This document shows, in pieces, positions 8,717 to 16,486 of a DNA stretch of 64,000 nucleotides (the first letter of the stretch is position 1; each line of letters begins with the position of its first letter). The notes under the pieces are model-generated. The model did not search any database. It was not told the DNA's origin and saw only the letters and a list, made by a program, of their open reading frames with translations. The stretch comes from Bacillota bacterium (GTDB lineage: Bacteria > Bacillota > UBA4882 > UBA8346), in the NCBI GenBank assembly GCA_023392595.1, contig JAEVYU010000047.1, positions 1-64,000 of the forward strand, read 5' to 3'. The position numbers were made by a program, and so were the translations under genes.

Positions 8717-8868
8717 CTCCTAATTTATTAATTATACCATTGAAAGTATATGTGAATTTTCAAAATAGAATCGGGGTTCACTTAAATATATTTATTTATA
8801 ATTCCCAATTACCATTTCTGCAGTCACAGGTAATTGCTTGTCGATTTTTTCGTCAATAATCTTTAAAA

Positions 8869-8895
8869 TTCGACAAACCCCTAATAAACAAGAAA
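8869..8895. repeat. right copy of 27-bp direct repeat bounding the cassette
   Basis: Matches 2683-2709 at 26 of 27 positions in the same orientation. It lies directly downstream of the ImmA/IrrE gene (minus strand) and upstream of the GHKL gene, so it may originally have been the 3' flank of the lysogeny operon that was duplicated when the cassette entered. Confidence 0.75.
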
Positions 8896-8908
8896 ACCCT
8901 TTCGGGTT
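8895..8908 (-). terminator. weak hairpin terminator after ImmA/IrrE gene
   Basis: AACCC-TTTC-GGGTT forms a short hairpin immediately after the stop codon of the peptidase gene; on the minus strand it is followed by a short T-rich run. It would end the repressor/peptidase transcript. Confidence 0.4.
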
Positions 8909-8909
8909 A

Positions 8910-9590
8910 TCAAGTCAAATCATCAAGACACAATGCTAATTCTTCTAAGTTTTTATTATCAGGTTTGTCACTTTCCACGCTATAATGCTCTTCACTAATC
9001 AAATGGAATTGCCGCTGGTAAAGGTTAATAAAATCCCGGAATTGCCTTTTGGTATTAATCGTGGTTTCCAACTCGTGCTTATAGACGATATAGGATTTGA
9101 GGAAGTTTGATTTCGTAGTTGCAGCAGATTTTGAAACTCCGCAAAACCTTCGAATATCATGGGATTTAACGATTCCAAGTTCCACAAGAACGGGAGTTGG
9201 CATTAATAATTCGCTGGCGAAGGCCTCAGCCTCGTCCTCGAACCATTTGTATTGCTCATCAGTTAAATCAATCCCGGTTTTACGTAAGAGATAAAGCTCT
9301 TTAGAATGGCCAAGCATGATATGGCCTATCTCATGAGCGAGGTTATACGGAATACGGTCTTCATAGGCTCTTTCATTGTAAACGATGCAGTATTTATTGC
9401 CTTCTGGCCAGAACCTAACTTCGCCGTCCCAGCCATTAATAATGTCGGTGTATCGAAGCTTGGTTTCCTGTACGAGTTCACCGACTGTTTTTAATCCCCA
9501 ACCATTGCATTTTATTATTCCAATTGGATCTACTGGAAGAATTTTCACCCCGGAACCGCAAAGTAACTCTCTAGCTTTTTTTCGCGCCAA
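8910..9590 (-). CDS. ImmA/IrrE-type metallopeptidase
   Basis: 226 residues with the family signature NLAHEIGHIMLGH (about residues 83-95) and the downstream EDEAEAFASELLMP segment carrying the third metal ligand. Members cleave or inactivate XRE-type phage repressors, for example ImmA acting on ImmR of ICEBs1, to trigger induction. The gene follows the CI-like repressor on the same strand with a short gap. The annotated start is TTG 9590, without a strong ribosome binding site; the frame stays open upstream to the repressor stop, so the true start is uncertain. Confidence 0.88.
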   Translation of the reverse strand: MARKKARELLCGSGVKILPVDPIGIIKCNGWGLKTVGELVQETKLRYTDIINGWDGEVRFWPEGNKYCIVYNERAYEDRIPYNLAHEIGHIMLGHSKELYLLRKTGIDLTDEQYKWFEDEAEAFASELLMPTPVLVELGIVKSHDIRRFCGVSKSAATTKSNFLKSYIVYKHELETTINTKRQFRDFINLYQRQFHLISEEHYSVESDKPDNKNLEELALCLDDLT

Positions 9591-9624
9591 AATGTATCGA
9601 GGACCTATGTTCGAATCTAAGATG

Positions 9625-9969
9625 CTATTTATTATCCTCGTCTGAAAACGCCTCCGGGAATATTGCTTTTGAAACCTGTTTCCATTTCTCGTATTCCTCA
9701 GGTGTCATTTTTTGACGTGCGCGGGAAATGGAGATGATTTCGGGATCTTGGCTATTGTCCGAGTTTTTTATATTGGTACGGCATAAAAGGTAATCAGTAG
9801 TTGTATTAAAATAATCTGCTAATTTGCGAAGAGTCTCATAGTCTGGTTCACGTTTATTAGCTTCATAAAATGAAATAGTGGATTCACCCAAAGCTAAATG
9901 ATTTGCCAAATCTGCTTGAGTCAAGTTTTTTTCCAAACGTAATTCTCTAAGTCTTGTCCCAAAATTCAC
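9625..9969 (-). CDS. CI-like XRE family repressor
   Basis: 114 residues starting at GTG 9969, 8 bases after AGGTGA. The first 60 residues are a canonical helix-turn-helix of the Cro/C1 type (LRELRLEKNLTQADLANHL, then STISFYEANKREPDYETLRKLADYF). The C-terminal 50 residues are charged and probably mediate dimerisation and recognition by the neighbouring peptidase. It is divergent from the Cro-like gene across an operator-rich region, so it is the likely lysogeny repressor, binding TTTGC-N5-GCAAA sites. Confidence 0.88.
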   Translation of the reverse strand: MNFGTRLRELRLEKNLTQADLANHLALGESTISFYEANKREPDYETLRKLADYFNTTTDYLLCRTNIKNSDNSQDPEIISISRARQKMTPEEYEKWKQVSKAIFPEAFSDEDNK

Positions 9970-10125
9970 AATTAATCACCTGTTTCAATTATATTCTTTG
10001 CAATTAGCAAAGGGAAGATCACTTTGCGAAATAGAATTTTCCAAATGAGAACTTGACAAATTGCAAAGTGGGATTTAGTATATAATTAAGTTTGCAAAAC
10101 GCAAAGTAAAAGGAGGTGTGACGAA
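9970..10125. promoter_or_regulatory. lysogeny switch operator and divergent promoters
   Basis: Repeated TTTGC-N5-GCAAA palindromes occur between the divergent repressor and Cro-like genes. CTTTGC-AATTA-GCAAAG is perfect at 9996-10012, and TTTGC-AAAAC-GCAAA lies at 10091-10105. Two partial sites are at 10023-10037 and 10053-10067. TTGACA at 10053-10058 with TAGTAT 17 bases further (10076-10081) or the overlapping TATAAT (10081-10086) is the rightward promoter, covered by operators. On the minus strand TATAAT near 9987-9992 is the likely repressor -10. Confidence 0.75.
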
Positions 10126-10365
10126 TTGGTCAATAAATTAAAGACATCCCGAGAAAATGCAGGATTAACTCAAGCACAGATGGCAGAAAAGCTTAATATT
10201 TCAGAGAGTTATTATTGTCAATTAGAAAATGGAACCCGGCGGATGTCATTGGACAACGCTGTAAAGATCTCGTCAATTTTAAAGACCACTCTGAATGATA
10301 TTTTTTTGGGCAATAACTTTGCGAAATGCCAAGAAGATTATTTATCTCCGACCGGCACCGATTAA
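10126..10365 (+). CDS. Cro-like XRE regulator
   Basis: 79 residues from TTG 10126, preceded by AAAGGAGGTG. It is almost entirely a helix-turn-helix of the Cro/C1 family (SRENAGLTQAQMAEKLNISE, then YYCQLENGTRRMSLDNAVKIS). Its position as the first rightward gene, facing the repressor across the operators, fits the Cro role: repressing the repressor and early promoters in lytic growth. No extra domain is present. Confidence 0.85.
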   Translation: MVNKLKTSRENAGLTQAQMAEKLNISESYYCQLENGTRRMSLDNAVKISSILKTTLNDIFLGNNFAKCQEDYLSPTGTD

Positions 10366-10438
10366 GAGTCCTGCGGTACACATACCTAATTACCCGGGGA
10401 GAAACAAACGGCCAGACGGCCAAAAGGAGCTGATTCAT

Positions 10439-10537
10439 ATGAAGTCCTACAACCCATATAAATGCATCATCTCCAACCACAAAATCATTTTAATCCCCAA
10501 GGTTCAACCCACAAATAACCCGCCTACGGCGGCTTAA
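10439..10537 (+). CDS. small ORF, 32 residues
   Basis: A 32-codon frame starting at ATG 10439 behind AAAGGAGC, ending just before the ribosome binding site of the next gene. The product is Lys/Ile/Pro-rich with no recognisable motif. The good ribosome binding site and tight packing support translation, but it is short enough to be fortuitous. Confidence 0.4.
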   Translation: MKSYNPYKCIISNHKIILIPKVQPTNNPPTAA

Positions 10538-10550
10538 GGAGGTGATATCA

Positions 10551-10778
10551 ATGCCACGCAAAGCGCCCCAAGATGTTGTTTCCCTATCGGGAGCCCAACG
10601 GATTCTGCGCCTTCGCTACGACCGGATGCAGTATCTGGCGGAAACCGGGAAGTTAAAAGGTCAGCGCATCAACAAGACATGGCGGTTTAACCGGGAAGAT
10701 GTCGTAAACTGGCTCCGGACCGGCGAGCCCATCGTCATGAAAGAGTTTCACGAATGGTTACGGCAAAAGGCCTCTTAA
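10551..10778 (+). CDS. helix-turn-helix (excisionase-like) protein
   Basis: 75 residues from ATG 10551, eight bases after AAGGAGG; an upstream in-frame GTG at 10542 overlaps that site and is unlikely. The sequence follows the winged-helix excisionase/MerR pattern: a helix that reads SGAQRILRLRYDRMQYLAETGKL, then RINKTWRFNREDVVNWL. Such proteins direct integrase excision or act as small DNA-binding regulators. The location among the first early genes suits an excisionase or early regulator. Confidence 0.6.
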   Translation: MPRKAPQDVVSLSGAQRILRLRYDRMQYLAETGKLKGQRINKTWRFNREDVVNWLRTGEPIVMKEFHEWLRQKAS

Positions 10779-10830
10779 AAAAAGTGCCGGTCCCCAGGGG
10801 ATGGGAACCGGGCTCAGAGAGGAGGGGAAT

Positions 10831-10914
10831 GTGGTAAGAGCAGCTACCCTTGATAGCCGGATCATACCACGTTTGACTCGAAAAGTAGTCGTAATAGCCT
10901 ACGAAGGGAGGTGA
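10831..10914 (+). CDS. small ORF, 27 residues
   Basis: GTG 10831 follows GGAGGGGAAT and the frame ends within the ribosome binding site of the next gene. The peptide is basic and hydrophobic and not recognisable. Translation is plausible from spacing alone. Confidence 0.3.
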   Translation: MVRAATLDSRIIPRLTRKVVVIAYEGR

Positions 10915-10920
10915 GAAAAG

Positions 10921-11472
10921 TTGTCAGGATCCACGAAGTTTGCAGCAATTGTTCGTAACTACAGAAAACGGCTTTACCCCAACATCAAGTCGGCCGGGCC
11001 TTTAATGGGACTCAGTGAAAGTGCATTATGGAGAGTCGAGAACGCGATCGGCCATATCCCGCCGGAAACCGCTTACACGTTGGGGAAACATCTTGGCGGG
11101 AACATCATCGACGTTTACTGTGCGGAAGTCTGCGTGATCGGTTGTGAACGGTTCAAAACCTGCCGGCGGCCGGAACTCTTCCAGCTGGCGGAATCGGTCC
11201 TAAAACTGCAGCAGTCTTACAAACGGATCAGCAATGTCGTATTGGATACGCTGCCGGATATCGGGGCGGACGGGAAGATCAAAGCGGATGAAATCGCCAG
11301 GGTTAAAGATTGCCTGCAACAGCTGAACGACCTGGAATTCGATATCGAATGCCTGAAACTCCGAATCCAAATGGAGCTTGAAAAAGAAAAAACCGCTTCT
11401 GCAAAAGCGGTCCGAACGAGACCCACGCAGGAATCAACGTCCATCTCTATGATACTACAGGAAGGAGCTTGA
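10921..11472 (+). CDS. phage regulator with HTH and coiled coil
   Basis: 183 residues from TTG 10921 after GGGAGGTGAG. The N-terminus (about 5-65) resembles an XRE helix-turn-helix: LMGLSESALWRVENAIGHIPPE matches the recognition region. A Cys cluster, CAEVCVIGCERFKTC (about 73-88), could bind metal, and the C-terminal half is a long predicted coiled coil (EIARVKDCLQQLNDLEFDIE). It probably regulates early genes; no exact family is recognised. Confidence 0.6.
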   Translation: MSGSTKFAAIVRNYRKRLYPNIKSAGPLMGLSESALWRVENAIGHIPPETAYTLGKHLGGNIIDVYCAEVCVIGCERFKTCRRPELFQLAESVLKLQQSYKRISNVVLDTLPDIGADGKIKADEIARVKDCLQQLNDLEFDIECLKLRIQMELEKEKTASAKAVRTRPTQESTSISMILQEGA

Positions 11473-11476
11473 ATCA

Positions 11477-11722
11477 ATGCCAAACCTTCAAACCATAGCG
11501 GAGCATATCAACGGCTATTTTGATGAAAAAATGTTGAGCGTTCCGGAGGTCCGGGAGTTGCTTTTAAATCCGGACGGGATACGGACAAGCGCCCAGGCCG
11601 AGGCTCAACAATTCATGGTTTTTAAAATGGCTCAGCATGGGTTATCGGAGGATGATCAGGCCGAACTCCGGGACATCCTTTGGCGCCAGAATCAATCATT
11701 ATCCCTGGGGGTGGCGTCATGA
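11477..11722 (+). CDS. hypothetical small acidic protein
   Basis: 81 residues starting at ATG 11477, immediately after the preceding gene and behind AGGAGCTTG. Helical and acidic, without a motif I recognise. It overlaps the next small gene by ATGA, implying co-translation. Typical of early phage small genes of unknown function. Confidence 0.55.
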   Translation: MPNLQTIAEHINGYFDEKMLSVPEVRELLLNPDGIRTSAQAEAQQFMVFKMAQHGLSEDDQAELRDILWRQNQSLSLGVAS

Positions 11723-11814
11723 GATTTGACGCCCGGGATATCGCCGAGGGGGTCGGATACATGATCGTCCTCGTCGTTTCGGTATTTAGTTTAATGACAG
11801 TCGTTTGCAAGTGA
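11719..11814 (+). CDS. single-TM small membrane protein
   Basis: A 31-residue frame that overlaps the preceding stop by ATGA (11719-11722). After a charged N-terminus (RFDARD) it is one hydrophobic helix, YMIVLVVSVFSLMTVV, ending in a Cys-Lys. The coupling and clean transmembrane segment support a real small membrane protein; function unknown. Confidence 0.45.
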   Translation: MRFDARDIAEGVGYMIVLVVSVFSLMTVVCK

Positions 11815-11929
11815 GTTTCTCATCCCGGCTCCAAAAAGGAATATCGGATGCGCTCTTGATCAAGGGCAACCCCCCGGCCGGTTGACTGTCCCGGGGCAGG
11901 AGGACGGGGGATATAAAAGTGGGGTGGAC

Positions 11930-12178
11930 ATGATGTTTAAGGTTGGCGATCCGGTCTGGTGCTACAATTCCCCCTGCTGGCCGGTGGAGGGCGAGGTGCT
12001 TGAAGTCGGTGAAATCTTCATCCGCTGCAAGACGAACGACAAGTACGAGCCCATCAAGAACTGGTTTGACTGGCAGGTATATAAACGGCCGGAGGATCGG
12101 GAGAAGCTGATTCAACGTATCTCCGACCAAATCGAAAGCATGTCGCATTACATAATCAAATTGAAGGAGGCGAGTTAA
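11930..12178 (+). CDS. hypothetical early protein
   Basis: 82 residues if started at ATG 11930 (a second ATG follows directly), behind GGGGTGG; the open frame reaches back to 11882 without a better start. The first half is beta-rich (FKVGDPVWCYNS and GEVLEVGEIFIRCKT), reminiscent of small SH3-like or KOW-like barrels, and the C-terminus is helical. It ends one base before the start of the SbcC-like ATPase gene, so it likely belongs to the recombination operon. Confidence 0.55.
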   Translation: MMFKVGDPVWCYNSPCWPVEGEVLEVGEIFIRCKTNDKYEPIKNWFDWQVYKRPEDREKLIQRISDQIESMSHYIIKLKEAS

Positions 12179-12179
12179 A

Positions 12180-14183
12180 GTGAAGTTACTCAGTTTAAAG
12201 CTCAAAAATTTCAAGGGGATTCGGTCTTTTGAACTCCAAGCCAATGGCGAGGATATCGCGGTTTACGGTGATAACGGGACCGGGAAATCCACTCTTTTCG
12301 ATGCGTTCACCTGGCTTCTATTTTCGAAAGACAGCCAGAATAAGGCGGATTTTGATATTAAGACCCTGGATAAAAACAATCAACCGCTTCACGGCTTGGA
12401 ACATGAGGTTGAAGCCGTGTTCGATGTAGACGGCCGGCCGCTTTCGCTAAAGAAGGTTTACAGCGAGAAATGGACCAGGAAGCGCGGGTCCGCTACCGCC
12501 GAGTTCTCGGGGCACACGACGGATCATTTCCTCAATGGCGTGCCGGTCAAAGAGTTGGAGTATAAGACCAAGATTAATGAAATCGCCAACGAGACAACCT
12601 TTAAACTGCTTACCAACCCCACATATTTCAATGCCCAGCTGTCCTGGCAGGACCGCCGCAAGATACTCCTTGCCGTCTGCGGCGACATCCGGGATGAAGA
12701 TGTAATTGCATCGAATCCCGGGTTGAACCGGCTACCGGAAATCCTCCAGGGCCGGACCATCGAGGACCACCGCAAAGTGATCGCCGCGCGCCGGACCAAA
12801 ATCAACGATGAACTCCAGAAGATACCGGTCCGGATTAGCGAGGTCCAGCAATCGCTGCCCGATTTGAGCAACTTGATTCCCGAGGCGCTGCCGGCGGATA
12901 TCCAAATGTATAAGACCATGATTCAAGCCAAGCAGAATGAACTGACCGCCGTTAAAAACGGGGGCGAAGTCGCTGAGAAAACCAAACAACTGCGGCAGGC
13001 CGAGGCCGACTTGCTGAAGCTTGAGAATGATTTCCGCGCCGGCATCGATGCCCAGCTTCGCAACCAACGGATCGGGTTAAACCAGCTGGAGGATAAGGCG
13101 GCGGCCATGCGCCGGGAAATTAATTCCTTCTGCGATTATCAGGAGACCATTACCCAGTTTCAAAAGATGGCGGACAAGTCATTGGCCGAAGCGGCGAAAC
13201 TGCGTAAGGAATGGGCGGATTTGCACGCCCGGGAGTTTGAATTCGCCCAGTCGGAAACCTGCCCTACATGCGGTCAAATGCTCCCGCAGGAGCAATTACA
13301 GGTCGCCCGGGAAAAAGCGTTGGCCGATTTTAACCTTCAGAAGTCCACCAAATTGGAGGAAATCACCCAGAAGGGCCAGACCCTAGTGGTGGACGCAGGG
13401 TCAAACCAGGCCAAGATTGAAGAATTGCGGGTGAAAGAGCAGGAGGATTTGAAACGGCGCCAGGTTAAGGAGGGCGAACTCAAAGACCTTGAGTTAATGA
13501 TTCGCACCCTCCAAGGGGATATCGACCGCCAGGCCGCCGCGGACTGCAAGGGGACTCCCTCATATATCTGCAAACTCCGCGAGAAGGAATCCTTGGAAGC
13601 GGCGATCCGGGACGCGCAGGCGGGGAACAGCGACGCCATTGAAACCCTGCAAAATGAAATTGACAGGTTAATCCAGGATAAAGAGGCATTAGAAAAAGCT
13701 CTTGCCAGCGTCGAATTCCACGAACGGGGGTTAACCCGTATCGATGAACTCAAACAGCAGGAACGCGACCTTGCGGGCGAATACGAGCGGCTTGAGGGTG
13801 AGCTTTTCATGACCGAAGAGTTCATCCGGTCCAAGGTCAATCTCCTTGAGGAGAAAATCAACAGCCGGTTTAAAATGGCGCGGTTCAAGTTATTTGAGAT
13901 TCAAATCAACGGCGGGATCATGGAGTGCTGCGAAACCCTCTATAACGGTGTCCCATATAACAGCAACCTGAACACCGGCGCCCAGATTAACGTAGGGCTC
14001 GATATCATCAACACCCTTTCAGAGCATTACGGGTTTGATGCGCCGATCTTCATCGATAACGCGGAGTCGGTCACCCAGCTGATTGAAACCAAAGGGCAAA
14101 AGGTTTGCCTGGTGGTCAGCAGGCAGGATAAGAAATTGCGGCTCACAGGCGCGGATGCCGCGGAACTGAAAGAGGCGGTATGA
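12180..14183 (+). CDS. SbcC/Rad50-like AAA ATPase
   Basis: 667 residues from GTG 12180. The N-terminus has the Rad50/SMC ATPase head with Walker A GDNGTGKSTLFDAFTWLLFS (about 31-50). Two long coiled coils flank a zinc-hook-like CPTCG near residue 361, and the C-terminal head carries the Walker B-like APIFIDNAESVTQL. It is shorter than SbcC (over 1000 residues) but typical of phage-encoded ATPases that precede recT. It probably tethers or processes DNA ends for recombination with the RecT and MBL proteins encoded downstream. Confidence 0.85.
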   Translation: MKLLSLKLKNFKGIRSFELQANGEDIAVYGDNGTGKSTLFDAFTWLLFSKDSQNKADFDIKTLDKNNQPLHGLEHEVEAVFDVDGRPLSLKKVYSEKWTRKRGSATAEFSGHTTDHFLNGVPVKELEYKTKINEIANETTFKLLTNPTYFNAQLSWQDRRKILLAVCGDIRDEDVIASNPGLNRLPEILQGRTIEDHRKVIAARRTKINDELQKIPVRISEVQQSLPDLSNLIPEALPADIQMYKTMIQAKQNELTAVKNGGEVAEKTKQLRQAEADLLKLENDFRAGIDAQLRNQRIGLNQLEDKAAAMRREINSFCDYQETITQFQKMADKSLAEAAKLRKEWADLHAREFEFAQSETCPTCGQMLPQEQLQVAREKALADFNLQKSTKLEEITQKGQTLVVDAGSNQAKIEELRVKEQEDLKRRQVKEGELKDLELMIRTLQGDIDRQAAADCKGTPSYICKLREKESLEAAIRDAQAGNSDAIETLQNEIDRLIQDKEALEKALASVEFHERGLTRIDELKQQERDLAGEYERLEGELFMTEEFIRSKVNLLEEKINSRFKMARFKLFEIQINGGIMECCETLYNGVPYNSNLNTGAQINVGLDIINTLSEHYGFDAPIFIDNAESVTQLIETKGQKVCLVVSRQDKKLRLTGADAAELKEAV

Positions 14184-14236
14184 CCGCGGGGAAGGTTCAA
14201 AGATCCATAAATTCGATTTGAAAGGACGAATCCACC

Positions 14237-15073
14237 ATGGCAAATGAAATCACAGTCAAACCGGTCGACAGGCTCAAGGCAATCTTAAACGTCGAAAGCA
14301 TTCAAACCCAGTTTAGAAATGCACTTAAAGAGAATGCGCCGTCCTTTATTTCCTCAATTGTCGAGCTGTTCAGCAGCGATACATATCTGCAGCAATGCGA
14401 TCCGAATGCGGTCATCATGGAAGCGTTCAAGGCTGCCACACTCAAACTTCCAATCAACAAACAACTCGGTTTTGCTTATATCGTCCCTTACAAAAAGAAT
14501 GGGGTTCAGGCGCCCCAGTTTCAGATCGGCTACAAAGGCTATATTCAATTGGCGATGCGGACCGGGCAATACCGGTATATCAACGCTGATGCCATCAAGG
14601 AAGGGATGGCGACCAAGCGGGACATTTTGACCGGGCAGATCGATTTCTCCGGGGAACCCGCCAGTGATAAAACGATTGGATACTTCGCCTATATCGAGCT
14701 TTTAAACGGGTTCTCCAAGGCACTGTATGTGACAAAAGATGAGGTTATCGCGCACGCTCAAAAGTACAGCAAATCATACAAGAATGAGGGCTCCGCATGG
14801 CACAGCAACTTTGATGAAATGGCGATTAAAACGGCTTTGCGCCGGCTGCTGTCCCATTACGGAATTCTTTCCACCGAAATGCTGTCCGCCCTGACCAATG
14901 ACAGCGATTTGAGCGAGGAAGAAACGGTTGAGCGCGAGATTGCCAATCACGCCAATAGTGAGACGATCGATATTACGCCGAATTCACCTCCGGAGGCGGA
15001 TAATCGAGCGAAACCGGAACCGGGTGTCTCAGAGGGGCTTTTTACGCAGCCGGCCGCGGAGCCGGGGTTTTGA
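14237..15073 (+). CDS. recT: RecT single-strand annealing protein
   Basis: 278 residues with clear RecT family features: the N-terminal helix FRNALKENAPSFISSIVELF, the core PINKQLGFAYIVPYKKNG and the QIGYKGYIQLAMRTGQY segment, followed by the conserved WHSNFDEMAIKTALRRLLSHYG. RecT anneals complementary single strands and promotes strand invasion in phage recombination. Start ATG 14237. It overlaps the next gene by four bases. The C-terminal 50 residues are low complexity, as usual for the family. Confidence 0.93.
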   Translation: MANEITVKPVDRLKAILNVESIQTQFRNALKENAPSFISSIVELFSSDTYLQQCDPNAVIMEAFKAATLKLPINKQLGFAYIVPYKKNGVQAPQFQIGYKGYIQLAMRTGQYRYINADAIKEGMATKRDILTGQIDFSGEPASDKTIGYFAYIELLNGFSKALYVTKDEVIAHAQKYSKSYKNEGSAWHSNFDEMAIKTALRRLLSHYGILSTEMLSALTNDSDLSEEETVEREIANHANSETIDITPNSPPEADNRAKPEPGVSEGLFTQPAAEPGF

Positions 15074-15777
15074 TTGAGATAAAGACATTCGCCAGCAGCA
15101 GCCGGGGGAATGCCTATCGGGTAACCGATGGGAGAACCCCCCTCCTGTTGGAGGCGGGGATATCATTCCCGGCGATACGGCAGAAACTCAATTTTCAAAC
15201 ATCGGATCTGGCCGGATGTCTTATCAGCCACAATCATTCGGACCATTGTAAGGCGGTCGGCGAGGCGATGAAGGCCGGGATTGATTGCTTTATGAGCCAG
15301 GGGACCGCAGACATTTTGGAGGTTTCCGGGCACCGGCTAAAAGTTGTCGGCGCCAAGAAACAGTTCCAGCTTGGAACCTGGACTATTCTCCCTTTTGAAA
15401 CAGAGCATGATGCTGCGGAGCCGTTGGGGTTCCTGCTGGCCAACCAGGACGGGGACAAGCTGTTATTTGCAACGGATACATATTATGTCCGGTACCTGTT
15501 CCGGGGGCTGACTCACATCATGGTGGAGACGAATTATGCCCGGGATATCCTGGAGGAAAACGTTGCAAAGGGGTTTGTCCCGCCAGCCCTAAAACGGCGG
15601 TTGATACAGTCTCATTTCAGTCTGGAGAACGTCAAGGAATTCTTGAAAGCCAATGACCTTTCCAGAGTCCAGGAAATCCATCTGCTTCATTTGAGCGAGG
15701 GGAACAGCGACGAGGCGAGGTTTAAACGGGAGATTCAGCAACTCACCGGGCGCGTGGTCTTGGTGGCGCCGGCGTAG
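15070..15777 (+). CDS. MBL-fold metallohydrolase, probable nuclease
   Basis: 235 residues from TTG 15070, overlapping the recT stop. The metallo-beta-lactamase signature SHNHSDH is at about residues 53-59 with further ligands in the FETEHDA and FATDTYY segments and a C-terminal HLLHLSE. The domain resembles YycJ/WalJ-type exonucleases. Placed after recT it may provide the 5'-3' exonuclease that RecE or YqaJ proteins provide in other phages; that role is inferred from position. Confidence 0.8.
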   Translation: MIEIKTFASSSRGNAYRVTDGRTPLLLEAGISFPAIRQKLNFQTSDLAGCLISHNHSDHCKAVGEAMKAGIDCFMSQGTADILEVSGHRLKVVGAKKQFQLGTWTILPFETEHDAAEPLGFLLANQDGDKLLFATDTYYVRYLFRGLTHIMVETNYARDILEENVAKGFVPPALKRRLIQSHFSLENVKEFLKANDLSRVQEIHLLHLSEGNSDEARFKREIQQLTGRVVLVAPA

Positions 15778-15795
15778 CAAAAGGAGGTTATTGAA

Positions 15796-16047
15796 ATGTT
15801 TGAAATGACATGGGATCAAGCCCAACAACTATATGACAAATTAAAGAATTTAATAGCTGTTTATTGGATGGACTGCCAAGAAAAAGAACGTTCATTTCCG
15901 GCAAGTGATAGGAAGTGTGGGACTTATTGGAACTTGTATTGGGCGCCCAAAGCCATTGATGAAGATAGTCCCTTTGTTCGCCGCGTTACGTTTGAGGAAT
16001 TTGTTAAGCTTTATCAAATACAACTACCAACCTATGAAGTGATATGA
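15796..16047 (+). CDS. hypothetical protein
   Basis: 83 residues, ATG 15796 behind AAAAGGAGG. Rich in aromatic residues (YWMDC, GTYWNLYWAPK) and acidic, with no family I recognise. It sits in the early operon one base before the next gene. Confidence 0.55.
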   Translation: MFEMTWDQAQQLYDKLKNLIAVYWMDCQEKERSFPASDRKCGTYWNLYWAPKAIDEDSPFVRRVTFEEFVKLYQIQLPTYEVI

Positions 16048-16048
16048 C

Positions 16049-16450
16049 ATGGGCATCAATACAACGCGAATCGGGCGTAAATGGGAAATTTACGCCCACT
16101 TATACATATTTCCAGGATCGGTCCTGATGACCAATAAGAGCCGGAATTTCTCATATGACATCCTGGACGGTGAAGCCAGAATCAACGTGAAATCAAGCAA
16201 GTTATTTACTAAGAAACATGGCAAATACTTCGATTTCCTGTTGAAACAGACTCACTCAGGGTGCGACTATTTTCTCCTTGTCGGATACCTAAAATGGCGC
16301 GATCGGAACCCGCTGAAACTGTGGTTGATACCATCATGGATTGTTACGGAGTATCGCAGGTTGACGATTGGGCCAAACCACCAAGGGGTTTGGAAAGAGT
16401 TTGAGAAGGAGTTTCAGCTGAGGCCTGGGAGAGAAAGGGCGGCTGCGTGA
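16049..16450 (+). CDS. possible PD-(D/E)xK-like nuclease
   Basis: 133 residues from ATG 16049. The central segment SYDILDGEARINVKSSKL followed by SGCDYFLLVGYL resembles the beta-hairpin core of restriction-endonuclease-like folds, in which an acidic residue is followed by a strand ending in xK. The expected acidic residue before the lysine is Asn here, so catalysis is uncertain. Phages often encode such small proteins as Holliday junction resolvases or homing-type nucleases. Function is a suggestion only. Confidence 0.4.
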   Translation: MGINTTRIGRKWEIYAHLYIFPGSVLMTNKSRNFSYDILDGEARINVKSSKLFTKKHGKYFDFLLKQTHSGCDYFLLVGYLKWRDRNPLKLWLIPSWIVTEYRRLTIGPNHQGVWKEFEKEFQLRPGRERAAA

Positions 16451-16486
16451 ACTCATTTTGTAAAGAATATCAAGGAGATAATTAAA

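Noticed and set aside
9970..10125. LexA box in the lysogeny switch
   Set aside because: The palindromes are TTTGC/GCAAA and do not contain the GAAC-N4-GTTC core; the ImmA/IrrE gene suggests another induction route.
1..10125. Prophage integrase in the left part of the window
   Set aside because: All plausible genes were read; none has tyrosine- or serine-recombinase motifs, so the integrase must lie outside.
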